A stretch of DNA of 64,000 nt from contig CM055909.1 of assembly GCA_029582155.1 (NCBI GenBank), positions 42,468,967-42,532,966 on the forward strand, read 5' to 3'. Position 1 is the first letter of the stretch; each line of letters opens with the position of its first letter. This stretch comes from Panopea generosa. Lineage: Eukaryota; Mollusca; Bivalvia; Adapedonta; Hiatellidae. A model generated the notes under the pieces. That model ran no database searches. It worked only from the letters and a program-made list of their open reading frames with translations, and was not told the DNA's origin. Below are positions 48,143 through 60,419 of this stretch, piece after piece. Made by a program: the position numbers and the translations under genes.

Positions 48143-48706
48143 TTGTAGTGTATGGTAGTGTACTGTGCTGCTCGTTGTATTGGTATTTTAGTGTATGGTA
48201 ATACACTGTGCTCGTATTGTACTTGTATTGTAGTGTATGGTAGTGTAATGTGCTGCGTGTTGTATCGGTATTGCAGTATAAGGTAGTGTACTGTGCTGTG
48301 CGTTGCATTGGCATTGCAGTGAATGGTTCTGCACAGTACTGCGTGTTGTACTGGTATTACAGTGTATGGTTGTGTACTGTGCTGCGTGTTGTATTGATAT
48401 TGTAGTGCATGGCTCTGTACTGTGCTTTGTGTTGTACTGGTATTGTAGTGCATTGTTGTGTACTGTGCTGCGTGTTATATTGGTATTACAATATATGGTA
48501 GTATACTGTGCTGCGTGTTGTATTGGTATTGTAGTATGTGGTTGTACACTGTGCTACGTGTTGTATTAGTATTGTATTGTATGGTAGTATACTGTGTTGC
48601 GTGTTGTATTGGTATTGCAGTGAATGGTAGTATACTGTGTTGCGTGTTGTATTGGTATTGCAGTGAATGGTAGTGTACTGTGCTGCGTGTTGTATTGGTA
48701 TTGTAG
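48143..48706 (+). repeat. 43-bp minisatellite upstream of copy F (about 13 units)
   Basis: The shortest of the four arrays, same unit and boundary. The last units carry a local duplication (cagtgaatggtag twice). Confidence 0.94.
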
Positions 48707-49259
48707 TTAATTTCAGCAATATTTCAATCACGATGCTGACTGCTGTATAAATGATAAAAACATGTCATACATTGTACATTTCGGCACGTCTTTATCTGAG
48801 CGATAAAAATGAATCCAGTGCAATATTAAGGTGTACTTTTATTTCATTAATATTTTTCAGGACCAGTGTGGCAACATTAGTTGTTTTCTTATATATCAGG
48901 GTTTTTTTTATATATTTTTTTGCTTGTTGTAAAAATGAATAAAACCGAGGACCTTTGTCTTTGCAATAGGTCCCTATAATTTAAATAACGTCATGATAAC
49001 ATGTCGCTTGTTTGGATCCATCAGATTTCCTGTGAGAAACAAGACAGCAGGCACCAGAATTGTGGCAAAATGAATATGAATTCACACAGTTTAAGATGTT
49101 TAACTATTTCTCTAGAAATAATATTAGATATACGATAACGTGTTCCACATGCCTTGCTTTGTAAGAAGCATGCACTAGCAACTTCCATATAACTTGTGTT
49201 GCAAAAGTTGTTGAGTGTATATTCTGGCAAGCTGTGTTATTCTATCTGCGAACGCCATC
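48707..49259 (+). promoter_or_regulatory. Alpha-type upstream module of copy F
   Basis: Same blocks as upstream of A, C and D (caatcacgatgctgactgc; tctctagaaataatattag). Confidence 0.5.
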
Positions 49260-50908
49260 ATGGGAAGATTTGTTGTTACTGTATTGTGTTTTATATCATC
49301 TGTGGGAGCCTTCAGTAAAGACAAAGACGAAACACAATGTCTGTCTAGGTTTGATTATGATTACAAAGTGCTTCAGAAGCTTGTCGCATTGGAACAACAG
49401 CAGACAGAGTTAAGAGAGGCGATCACTAAACAAAGGGATTTAATAGAACAACTGAGACAAGGCACTAAAGGTGAGTACATAATTATAATAGTGTATATAT
49501 TTCCCTATACAATTAACACATGGTGCATTGTCTAAATCTATAGAAGATACGACCTTAAATACAGATAACCATGCCTATATTTCTTTAAGCAAAATTATTA
49601 CAAAAATAAAATATAAAAAATAAACATATTTGTTTTACTGTTTCAGTGATGATTAATGCAATATTAAAGCTACCCAATTAAAGGAAGCTGTTTTACAAAT
49701 ATATACGATGTGACATTATTCATAACAAAAATGTCACTGCTAAGTTTCACATACCCGCCAAGTGGTCTAAACAAAAACAGCGATTACATGTACTTGTAAT
49801 TTCCGAGTAGGTAGTTAAATATATTAATATATATTAATAGTTATGGACTAAAGGTACAGTCTGGACACACAATTTCACATTTTTACAAGCTAAAACTGTG
49901 ACCTTTATCTTTGTGTTACCTTGACCTTGACATATGGTATACAGGCCTGCAAAGCACAGGTGACATATCACCATGTCATGTCGATGACTTTGGTCAAGTT
50001 ATTTCAATATCTCTCCATGATATACAAGTTAAAACAGACACAAAGTGTTGTCAAACAATCTGAAAATGTGACCTTGACCTCTGAGGCAATAGTCTGGTAC
50101 TTACGTCGACAAATCATTATGTTATGTTGATCAATTCAGCTAAGTGATTTAATAGTCATCCATGTATGATAAACTTAAGACCAGACACAAAATCTCAAAC
50201 TTAAAATGTGACGTTTGACCTTTGAGCTACGGGCCCTGTTCATACGAACGACACGTTGTCACACCATGTTCACTATTTGTGCAAAAAAATATCAAATTAC
50301 TTATTACAAAGTAACAAATATGACACTAAATACTAGTATGTTTACTTTCAGATAAATGGGCTGCATCGACATACGTAAGATGGGGAAGGACGTCATGTCC
50401 ATATAATGGATCAGAACTGGTTTACCATGGCTACACTGCAGGATCGATGTACGACCACAGTGGCAGTGCGGCAAACTTTCTTTGTCTCCCAACTGAACCA
50501 TTGTGGGGTCATTATGAAGATGCGATACAATCTAGTGCAGAAGTTTGGGGAGCAGAATATGAATTAGGTGGAAGGGACTTTAACCGTTTCTTCGGTGGCA
50601 ACATACATAACGAAGATGTTCCTTGTGCTGTCTGCAGAACAACACGGACAAGCGTCCTGATGATCCCGGGAAGGAACGCTTGTTATCCAGGATGGACTTT
50701 GGAATACAAAGGATACCTAACAGCAGGTCATAAGTCACACAAAGCAACGGAATTCGTTTGTTTGGATGACAAACCAGAAACAATAGCTGGAGGACATGCC
50801 GACCAGAATGGACACCTCCTCTACTTTGCCGAAGTAAGATGCGGCTCTCTGAAATGTCCGCCATATGTGAATGGTCGGGAACTGACATGTGCAGTGTGTA
50901 CATATTAA
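49260..50908 (+). CDS. Copy F: secreted coiled-coil, C4-like domain protein (exons 49260-49470, 50352-50908)
   Basis: 255 residues. Exon 1 has AFSKDKDETQC and LREAITKQRDL. The type-1 intron is 881 nt, shorter than in A, D and G because the segment with cggacagacggacgg up to gtaacaagctttattgtatg has been lost. The acceptor tttactttcag is intact. Exon 2 is type 1 but begins DKWAASTYVRWG, with Ala in place of the Gly75 kept in every other copy, and has TSCPYNGS with Tyr at 88. Other signatures are GYTAGSMYDHSGS, ELGGRDF, HKSHKATEF and ending CTY. All ten Cys are present. Confidence 0.86.
49880..50330 (+). repeat. Type-1 intron repeat (copy F), right end deleted
   Basis: Same repeat as 15530-16035. 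It stops after atatgacactaaat and lacks the cggacagacggacgg end. Confidence 0.58.
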
Positions 50909-51761
50909 TATATGTAAGCTAGGCTGATAGCGCACTATTGAAATGTGATGCGATTGTGTCTCAGTGTTGAAGGATTGTCATCGTTAGAAAATAATGCATT
51001 TTACATTAGCAAATGAAGTATATATTAATCTAAAGGGACACACGGACATGTTAAATGTTCAATTTTAATCTATGCATGTTCAAACACCACTATTAAATCT
51101 GTGACAGTGTTTTAACCTCGAAGTGTTACTATCTCAAGAATTCATATATAACAAATAACACTTTCTGTAAAATTAGTAGTGGTATTTTATTTGAAAATAT
51201 GAGTTAAATGTCTTTCTTAATAGTTTTCTTATGGTTTTCCTTGGTAAGCTAACCATGAAACAAATTGAATTAAACTATGTTTCATATTATCTCTCATCAT
51301 CTCTCATTAATGACCACATATGTGCGATATTGCATTTTTATCTTTGCATAAATCTTGCGACCGTTCTAATACTGAAGGATGACGGAATTAGCCGAGTCTT
51401 TACGATTGAAGCGAAATAAAACGATAATTTCTGGTATCCAAGCTGCTAATTTACATCTTAGAATTACTGATCTGTAAGTATAGATTTAAAACCCGCTTTA
51501 TTCGCGTTTAAGAGAGGTACCAGTCGTCATGGATACATATAAGGCCATGAGAATTCTTGAAAAGTTGTTTATTTCTTTATGAAAGATCAATCTACAGATA
51601 ATGAAAATTCATAAAATTGCAAAGTCTTTCTTCCTCAACTTTCAGTTCTCAGTTAATAACCAAACAAAATGTTGAGCTAATGTCCTGTGCGGTTATTGTT
51701 CTAAAACAAACTTTGCAAAACTGACCAATTATAAATGTCATTGGCCCATCACTCGTGCGCA
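50909..51761. other. Type-1 3' flank of copy F
   Basis: Shares aaagggacacacggacatgt with A and D and the accgttctaatactgaagga block with 36270. No gene seen. Confidence 0.55.
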
Positions 51762-52445
51762 CGTCGTGCATCTTCTTATAAATAACCTGTAACAATTTAA
51801 TATATACGCCGATTTCGAGCATAAAACAACTAAAAATTATTTCACTTATCCCACAAAAAAAGTCGCTCTAATTAATAATGTATTGGTATATATAGAAATC
51901 TCATCAAATTGGAAATGACATTTTAACATGTCGCATGTTCGGATCATTCTTGTTTCGGTTTTAAAAGTGTAAAACCAACACATAATTTCCATACATTTTT
52001 ATAGTCAACTAGATCTAAAGTTACTAATAACATTAATTAAGTTTGTGTCAAGCCCATCAAAACTAAATGGTGATTATATAATTTTGTAAAGTTTTAAGTC
52101 AATCGCCTCGAAACTGTGAAAGACGTTCGCTCCACAAAAATTGAAATTTGATTATTTGCACAACTTCTACTCAGTGCAAGGGCAAAATAGTGATGCCCTC
52201 TCCTGCTAAATATGTGAATGACTGCACTACAAACAGCAAAATAACGGTACGTGCAAAACGAAAGGGGATAAAATGGTTCCACCGTTGCAACTATTTCTTA
52301 CTGAACTAACAGCTGCTTACAACAACACAATCCGCATACCTTGCTAATAAAAAACAAACAATGCCAATTTTCACATAACTTGCATTGCCAAAGTGCTCGA
52401 GTGTATATTCTGACAAGCTGTATTATTCTATCTCTGAACGCCATC
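51762..52445 (+). promoter_or_regulatory. Beta-type upstream module of copy G
   Basis: Same module as B, E and H (ataacggtacgtgcaaaacg), here joined to a type-1 body. The TATA-like word is shorter by one A (ggggataaaatgg). Confidence 0.48.
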
Positions 52446-54297
52446 ATGGGAAGATTTGTTGTTACTGCATTGTGTTTTATATCATCTGTGGGAGCCTTCA
52501 GTATAGACAAAGATGAACCACAATGTCTGTCTAGGTTTGATTATGATTACAAAGTGCTTCAGAAGCTTGTCGCATTGGAACAACAGCAGACAGAGTTAAG
52601 AGAGACGATAACTAAACAAAAGGATTTAATAGAACAACTGAGGCAAGGCACTAAAGGTGAGTACATATAATATTGTATATATTTCCCTGTATAATTAACA
52701 CATGGTGCATTGTCTAAATCTATAAAGATAATGCCTTTAATACAGATAACCACGCCTATATTTCTTTATGCAAAATTATTACAAATATAAAAGTTAAATA
52801 AAAAACATATTTGTATTACTGTTTCAGTGATGATTAATGCAATATTAAAGCTACCCAATTAAAGAAAGCTGTTTTACAAATATATACGATGTGACATTAT
52901 TCATAACAAAAAATGTCACTGCTAAGTCACATACCCGCCAAGTGGTCTAAACAAAAAAAAGCGATATGCATGTACTTGTAATTTCCGAGTAGGTAGTTAA
53001 ATATATTAATATATATATTAATAGTTATGGATTAAAGTTACAGCCTGGACACGCAATTTCATAGTTTTACAAGCTAAAAGTGTGACCTTTATCTTTGTGT
53101 TACCTTGACCTTGACATATGGTATACAGGCCTGAAAAGGACAGGTGACATATCACCATGTCATGTCGATGACTTTGGTCAAGTTATTTCAATATCTCTCC
53201 ATGATATACAAATTCAAACAGACGCAAAGTGTTGTCAAACAATGTTAACGTGTGACCTTGACCTCTGAGGCAATAGTCTGGTACTTACGGCGACAAATCA
53301 TTATGTTATGTTGATAAATTCAGCTAAGTGATTTAATATTCATCCATGTATGATAAACTACAGACCGGACACAAAATCCCAAACTTAAAATGTGACGTTT
53401 GACCTTTGAGGTACGGGTCCTGTTCATACGCACGACATGTCGTCACACCATGTTCACTATTTGTGCAAAAAAATCCAGTACGTATTACAAAGTAACAAAT
53501 ATGACACTAAATTCGGACAGACGGACGGAAACACAGACACTACGATCACCATATGTCCCACTAAAAATTAGGAGCATAAAAAACATTGCTGTATGAATAG
53601 GTCAAATCATTTTACACGACTGAATTAAAGAAAAGCCAATTATAGAAGATAGTTTCGATGATAGATGTCTTATAGAAAGTTCTGTACTGTCTTCAGTTTG
53701 CTGTTGTTGTGTAACAAGCTTTATTGTATGTTTAATTTTAGATAAAAGGGCTGGATCGACATACGTAAGATGGGGAAGGACGTCATGTCCATGTAATGGA
53801 TCAGAACTGGTTTACCATGGCTACACTGCAGGATCAATGTACGTCCACAGTGGCAGTACGGCAAACTTTCTTTGTCTCCCAGCTGAACCATTGTGGGGTC
53901 ATTATGAGATGCGGTACAATCTAGTGCAGAAGTTTGGGGAGCAGAATATGAACTAGATGGAAGGGACTTAAACCGTTTCTTCGGTGGCAACATAAAAAAC
54001 GAAGATGTTCCTTGTGCCGTCTGCAGAACAACACGGACAACCATCCTGATGATCCCGGGAAGGAACGCTTGTTATCCAGGATGGACTTTGGAATGCAAAG
54101 GATACTTAACAGCAGGTCACACGTTACACAAAGCGACGGAATTCGTTTGTTTGGATGACAAACCAGGAACAATAGCTGGAGGACATGCCGACAAGAATGG
54201 ACACCTCTTCTATTTTGCCAAAGTAAGATGCGGCTCTCTGAAATGTCCGCCATACGTAAATGGGCGGGAACTGACATGTGCAGTGTGTACATTTTAA
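52446..54297 (+). pseudogene. Copy G: frameshifted member of the secreted C4-like family (exons 52446-52656, 53742-54297)
   Basis: Exon 1 is intact (211 nt, AFSIDKDEPQC, full coil, donor aaag/gtgagt), and the acceptor is a slightly altered tttaattttag. Exon 2 is 556 nt instead of 557. One base is missing in cattatgagatgcgg (sisters: cattatgaagatgcgg) near 53907, which leads to a stop about 15 codons later. The frame after the break is otherwise open to CTF at 54297. Further oddities are Cys88 (TSCPCNGS), YVHSGST for YDHSGSA, and LECKGY for LEYKGY, which adds another Cys. The truncated product would keep signal peptide, coil and the first ~55 residues of the domain. A sequencing error cannot be excluded, but the other changes suggest relaxed constraint. 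Confidence 0.87.
53060..53575 (+). repeat. Type-1 intron repeat (copy G)
   Basis: Same block as 15530-16035, complete with the cggacagacggacggaaaca end. Confidence 0.6.
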
Positions 54298-54385
54298 TGT
54301 ATTTAAGCCAGACTGATAATACACTGTTAAATGTGATGCGAGTATTGAAGGATTGTGCTCGTTAGAAAATAATCGCAAAATGAAA

Positions 54386-55029
54386 TATATCTCGATATCG
54401 CTTGAGTCGATATTCTGGTATTGTCGATATTTTTCGCCAGTATAAACTTTTCGCCTTATTTGCTTATATAAATAAATTCCTTTTATCTTGATATTGTCTG
54501 TGCCGATATTCCGGATATCGTTATCCCAGTTTTAGTCCCCGATTGATTATTTCATTTAATTAAATATATGTCTCGATATATTTATTGTTGACATAATATT
54601 GTGTGTTTTTCCATGCTGTTTGAAAATCTACGCATGCCATTTTTCACAGTTTGTTTTAGACGCAACACTAATTTCCGGTCAACGACAAAGGTGTCAGTTT
54701 TAATGACTGACAGTACGTTGCATACATCTTGTAATCGAATTGGGTGATTGCATGTAAAAAAAAAATTAATACAATTTGATTCAATCAATCAGCCTCAACT
54801 TATATCTCACACTGCCGAGAAATTCAAAGAAGGACCCGTTAATTAGCATTTAATACGACAGTGTAATTCTACTGCACGGACCGTAGTATGAAAGCTAAAG
54901 TACAATTGATATACGACAGTTATCAGGTGATGAATATAATATTGATTTTGAGACGAAATCTATGTCGATATTCGGATATCTCGAGATTTTGGCAGTCCAT
55001 CCAATATCGAGATAAGGAGTTTCGAATGT
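54386..55029. mobile_element. AT-rich insertion with tatctcgatat ends
   Basis: The flanks of A, D and F read straight from gcaaaatgaa into gtatattaatct; here about 640 bp intervene. The left end carries tatctcgatatcgc, and the right end carries it inverted (ccaatatcgagata). Internal cgatatt and ggatatc words recur. No coding capacity and no clear target duplication. It could be a MITE; the family is unknown. Confidence 0.5.
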
Positions 55030-55592
55030 ATATTAATCTAAACGGACATATTAAATGTTAAATTCTAATCAACGCATGTTCAAGTATCACTATTATACCT
55101 GTGACAGTGTTTTAATCTCGAAGTGTCACTATTTCAAGAATTGATATTGAACAAATTTCTTTAAAATTAGTAGTGCTACATAATTTTGAAAATATGAGTT
55201 AAATGTCTTGAAAAATAGTTTTTTTTAGGGTTTTCCTTGATAGGCTAATAATACGAACTGATGGAATCAAGACAGGACGTAGCTTGGCCTAAAACGATGT
55301 GTGGGTACAATTGTAAGGGGTCCGGGGGCATGCCTCTCTGAAAAAAATTCAGCTAGGTCGCAGGTGTTTTGATGTATATTTCTTATTTTAGGGCCTATAG
55401 TTATCATTAGTATTAACCTTGAATTTACTGTTTTTTACCCAATAAATGTAATGTTTTAGGTTTGTTCACTTCAATAAAGCTAAAAATGAAATAGCATAGT
55501 GATAAGATTTTATTGCATTTTGGGCATATCTCAGAAAAGAAGTGTAGGCACGTGCCTTCAGTGCCTATAGCGAGCTACGCCACGGTCAAAAT

Positions 55593-55836
55593 ATACTGAG
55601 CGGAACAGCTAACCCGCGAACTGACGTTTTATGTACCAGGCATTTTAGGTATTTTCTTGAAAATTAGTAACGCAATCTCCTTGAAATTTGGACTTGAATA
55701 CGAAAGAATATTAAGGTTATATAAAAAATTCAATTAAAAACTGTTAATGTCGTATACAAATTTTGAAAACACTACTCAATATATCGACAAAACTATTGCA
55801 AATACAAAAGCGGCGTGTTAGCTGTTCCGTTCAATA
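55593..55836 (+). mobile_element. MITE of the GAACAGCTAAC family
   Basis: Nearly identical to 17460-17704, at the corresponding place in the flank, so it was copied along with the gene rather than inserted twice. Confidence 0.75.
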
Positions 55837-56149
55837 TATATTTCACATTATCTCTCATTAATGACCACATATGTGCGATATTGAATGACTTTTAATATTT
55901 TATATGCATTCTGTCTCTTTCCAAAACTAAAATGAAATGAAGGTTTGCATACATATTGTTGTATTTTCATTTCCTATATGAACCATGTACATTTTTTTCA
56001 GAAATAGGGCTATCATTGCCATAAGAATTATGATTCGGGAGATCCTGATTCGACGCCCGGTGCAAGATTATTTTTAATTTCCCTATTTTTCTTACAGTGC
56101 CCATAATAGCTTCTCATAAATCCTGAATCGACACCCAATATCAATGTAC

Positions 56150-56847
56150 GTCGTGTACCTTCTTTAAAATGACCTGTAACAATTTAATATCAAAGCCGAT
56201 TTCCAGAACAAAACAACTGAAAATTAACTTCAATAATTAAAAAAAAACGTCGCTTTAATCAATTATTTATTGGTTTATATAGAAAACTCATCAAACTGGA
56301 AATGACATTATAACATGTCGCATGTTTGGTCCATTATTGGTTCGGTTTTAAAAACGTTAAACCAACATTTAATTTCCATACCTTTTTATAGTAAACTAGA
56401 TTTAAAGTTACTAATATTCTAACATTAATTAAGTCCGCGTCACAAAGTTTGTGTCACGCACACCAAAACAAAATGTTGATCATATATGTAAAGTTTTAAG
56501 TCAATCGCCTCGAAACTGTGAAGACTTTCACTCCACAAAAATTGAAATTTGATTATAAGCACAACTTCTACTCAGTGCAAGGGCAAAATAGTGGTGCCCT
56601 CTCCTGCTATATCTTGGAATGACTGCACTACAAACAGCAAAATAACGGTACATGCAAAACGAAAGGGAATAAAAATGGTTTCACCGTTGCAACTATTTCT
56701 TACTTAACTAACAGCTGCTTACAACAACACAATCCACATACCTTGCTAATAACAAACAAACAATGCCAATTTTCACATAACTTGTATTGCCAAAGTGCTC
56801 GAGTGTATATTCTGGCAAGCTGTATTATTCTGTCTCCGAACGCCATC
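56150..56847 (+). promoter_or_regulatory. Beta-type upstream module of copy H
   Basis: Same module as B, E and G. Confidence 0.48.
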
Positions 56848-58476
56848 ATGGGAAGATTTGTTGTTGCTGTATTGTGTTTTATATCATCTGTGGGAGCCTA
56901 CAGTATAGGCAAAGATGAACCACAATGTCTGTCTAGGTTTGATTATGATTACAAAGTGCTTCAGAAGCTTGTCGCGTTGGAACAACAGCAGACAGAGTTA
57001 AGAGAGACGATAACTAAACAAAAGGATTTAATAGAACAACTGAGGCAAGGCACCAAAGGTGAGTATAAATTATGTACTCATGTATTTATTTCGTTAATAA
57101 TTAACACATTGTGTATTTTCTAAATCTAAAGAAGAAAATGTTTTGCATGTAAATGACATTAATGTAGATACAGCAAACGTTAGTTGTTTAATTACGTTAA
57201 TGCATTTAACATGTTAACAACTCGCGGGATGCATTACATTAAACAATAACAATTACACTGTACATTCACGTTAATACGCGAGTATTTACGTGGAAATCAT
57301 GAATATTCCGTGTAGATCCGGAAATTAATGTCAGTGTCCAAACGTAAATAGTGATATTACTGTTAGTGAACCGATACCATTGCATTAAATTGCCATCATA
57401 CGCGAATAGCTGCCCGGAACATGCGTTTAAACGTCCCAATCTATTGGTGTAGATTAATGAATGCCAGGTAAATACTCACGCACAATAATGTTCAGGTCAA
57501 GTATGAAATATGGTGACAATATTAGTACGAGGGTTGTGCTTATCAAGTCTATTTTGAGAATTAGAAATTCTCTATTTGCAGTTTTGATGTGAACGCTGCC
57601 CCATTTGTAGAACAGTAATCTCACAATGTTAATTTTATTCACGGCAGCGTTTCATTTTTATGATGTGACTCGAGGGGAAAGAGCGTGTTTTGGTGTCCTG
57701 CAAACCAGGGTTAAACTTCACAATTGTGGTTTATTGCTATTTCAACTGTTTAAAGGGGCCAACCGTGTTTGTTTTTCTGTATGTACATTTGTATTGGTGT
57801 TATTATAATTATAATTATTATTATTCTTTGTGTTGTGTTTTTGAACTGTACTTTCTCATTTTTGTTATGCCCTTGTTGAACATATTTCATAACTATGTCA
57901 GAATCAATTATTTACTTCAGATAATGGTGCCGGGTCAACATACGTACGATGGGGACGGACATCTTGTCCATGTAATGGCTCAGAACTGGTTTACCATGGT
58001 AACGCCGCTGGATCACAACATAACCACCATGGGAGCGCTGCCAATTTTTTATGTCTCCCAACTGAGCCATTGTGGGGACATTATGAAGACGCGGAACAAT
58101 CTAGTGCTCAAGTTTGGGGAGCAGAATATGAACTAGATGGAAGAACTTAGATCGTTTCTTTGGTGGCAACATACATAACGAGGACGTTCCTTGTGCCGTC
58201 TGCAGAACAACACGGACAAGCGTCCTGATGATCCCGGGGAGGAACGCTTGTTATCCTGGATGGACTTTGGAATATAAAGGATACCTAACAGCTGGTCATA
58301 CCACGCAATATACTACAGAATTTATCTGTTTGGATGACAAACCGGAAATAATAGCTGGAGGACATGACAATGTGAATGGGCACCTGCTCTACTTTGCAGA
58401 AGCAAGATGCGGCTCTCTGAACTGCCCACCCTATGTGAATGGTCGGGAACTGACATGCGCAGTTTGCACAAAATAA
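56848..58476 (+). pseudogene. Copy H: frameshifted member of the secreted C4-like family (exons 56848-57058, 57921-58476)
   Basis: Exon 1 is intact (AYSIGKDEPQC; Gly where sisters have Asp or Glu). The type-2 intron is 862 nt with normal splice sites. Exon 2 is 556 nt: gatggaagaacttag lacks one base against gatggaaggaactta, giving DGRT then a stop at 58148-58150, close to residue 147. The rest remains open in the next frame to VCTK at 58476, with HTTQYTTEF and GGHDNVNGHL. It also has Cys88 (TSCPCNGS), as in D and G. AATAAA remains at 58523-58528. Only the single lesion is obvious, so it is a young pseudogene or a base-call error. Confidence 0.86.
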
Positions 58477-59608
58477 TGTTTTCAGGTGTAAGCCATTGAT
58501 TTTACTTCTTTTTTCTATAGGTAATAAAACAGTTTGCTTGCTCGTCATTCATAGAAAGACCCAAATGAAAGAATTGAGACATACATTTTGTTGTTTGTCA
58601 ATCTCTGCACTACCAAAATATGATGTGAAATGCTGAGGGAATGTGTCATCAAAGAGATTTTGTTTTTGTCAATTTGAAAAATAACGGAAGAAAACTTCCG
58701 AAATATTGTGTTTATATCCCTGTTTCCAATTTCTATTTTTTTTTTTCAAAGTTAACAGTTGAAAATAACAATGCTTTTGAAATGTTTCAAATAGGATTAA
58801 CAATGCCATCAAAACCATAACTTGACCATAAAATGTGAAAATACATTTTTAGAGAAAAGGAAACTACGATTATCTATGGCATCTCTCATTGCTCACTGTC
58901 TCGTGGAAGCACTTCCTGTTTTGCTATGGTGGTACTATACCTATAAGATACGCAAGTGAGTCTGGATGTTGCCTGATTCTGATAGGAATATACTAATCTA
59001 CCCCGCCTGGTGTTCAAAACAATTTAAATTATTATGTAATTTAAATGGTGTTACAAATATTTTCGTTTTAATCATCTGTTACGTGCATGTAACAATGAAC
59101 ACAGTAGTCTATGTAGTACAACTCGACCAACGCTTGAGGCTTGACTACATGAGTCACTCAACTGTATGTTAATATTTTGTATGAGATAACATGAAGCTGG
59201 AGAGTTGCTCAAAACAAGTTTGAATTATAATGGAATTTAATAGACGTATATAATCGTTTTGATAATTTGTAACGTGCATGTAACAGTGGTCACGGAAGTG
59301 TTTGTAGGACAACCCAGCCTAAGCTTGTCTCGTGACTACACATTGATGAGGTTATTCCTCTGTATATTTATATTTTGTATGAGACTACACGGAGCTGGAG
59401 TTGATATTAATTATCCAAACACTACAGTTCATAAACCAATATTTTGTTCGTTTATTTAACTCCAAAGACATTAAAGTTATAAAACTTATTTTGAGAAATA
59501 TTGGAAATTATTATTTCTATCCCCATGTACAACCACATTCTGCTAACCAAACTGAGTCCTGCTGTAACCGATGTTTAAACTAACATTAATACAAGTAAGT
59601 GTTGTTGG

Positions 59609-59648
<40 letters not shown>

Positions 59649-60419
59649 GGTTGTTGTTGTTGTTGTTAAAACAACATTTCCAAAAATATCCAATTATAAA
59701 CGTCATTCGTAAGACGGTCGTGTACCTTCTTATCAATACCACGTTTAATATAATTTAATATATACGTTGTTTTCTAGAACAAAAACAACTGAAACTTAAC
59801 TTCACCAACTGCAAAAAAATTAGCATACTGGAGTATCATGCCGCAGACACATGGTATGATACCCCACCAAGACACATTATACTGACACCAGGCCGACCAG
59901 ATCTACAACAATTCTCTAAATGCTGAGTACAAAGAGAGGAAGCTTCTAGTTCCATTTTCAATTATTGAGGATCGAACCCACGACCTTCCGCGTGTGAGGT
60001 TTGATAGACAAAAAAAGTCAAATCGCCTTGAAGCTGTTGAAGTACTAGAGGTTCGCTCCACAAGTTGCGTACAGACCGACCGACAAACATACCGACCAAC
60101 CGATGGGTAACATACTACCCGACACAGTTACTCCTAATGCCCCCTCTCAAACTTCGTTTGCAGGGTAAAATTAACCATTGTATACGATTTCCTTTTGCAA
60201 AAAAACTCCAAGAACTAAAACGCTAATATGTTTTTGTTTGTTTACATATGTAGTGTCAAAATAGCATAAGAAATGTAAGGGTCATGTTTCATTCATTATA
60301 TCATTTTTCAGCAGATCAATGATTTAATTCAAATCACAAAATCACAATTAAAGTAAGGAAAATGTATTTTGAAATAATAATGAGCCAGGATTATTTTTGT
60401 CCGCCATTGTGTATCTAAC
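58477..60419. other. Type-2 3' flank of copy H
   Basis: Contains AATAAA (58523), the 190-bp tandem duplication (59071-59430) and a GTT run (59601-59668). A minus-strand SINE and unrelated sequence follow. The flank breaks from its sisters at about 59815, where the SINE begins. Confidence 0.65.
59822..60005 (-). mobile_element. tRNA-derived SINE (minus strand)
   Basis: Same family as 1732-2018: the reversed body reads tactcagcatttagag and gtcagtataatgtg, and its B-box-like gtgggttcgatcctc is at the right. It lacks the CAA tail. Confidence 0.7.

Larger units (their letters stand above)
54298..56149. other. Type-1 3' flank of copy G with insertions
   Basis: Follows the copy A flank closely. 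It contains an AT-rich insertion (54386-55029), the aaggggtccggggg block (55310-55590), a MITE (55593-55836) and the tRNA-like fragment gattcgggagatcctgattc near 56032. Confidence 0.6.
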
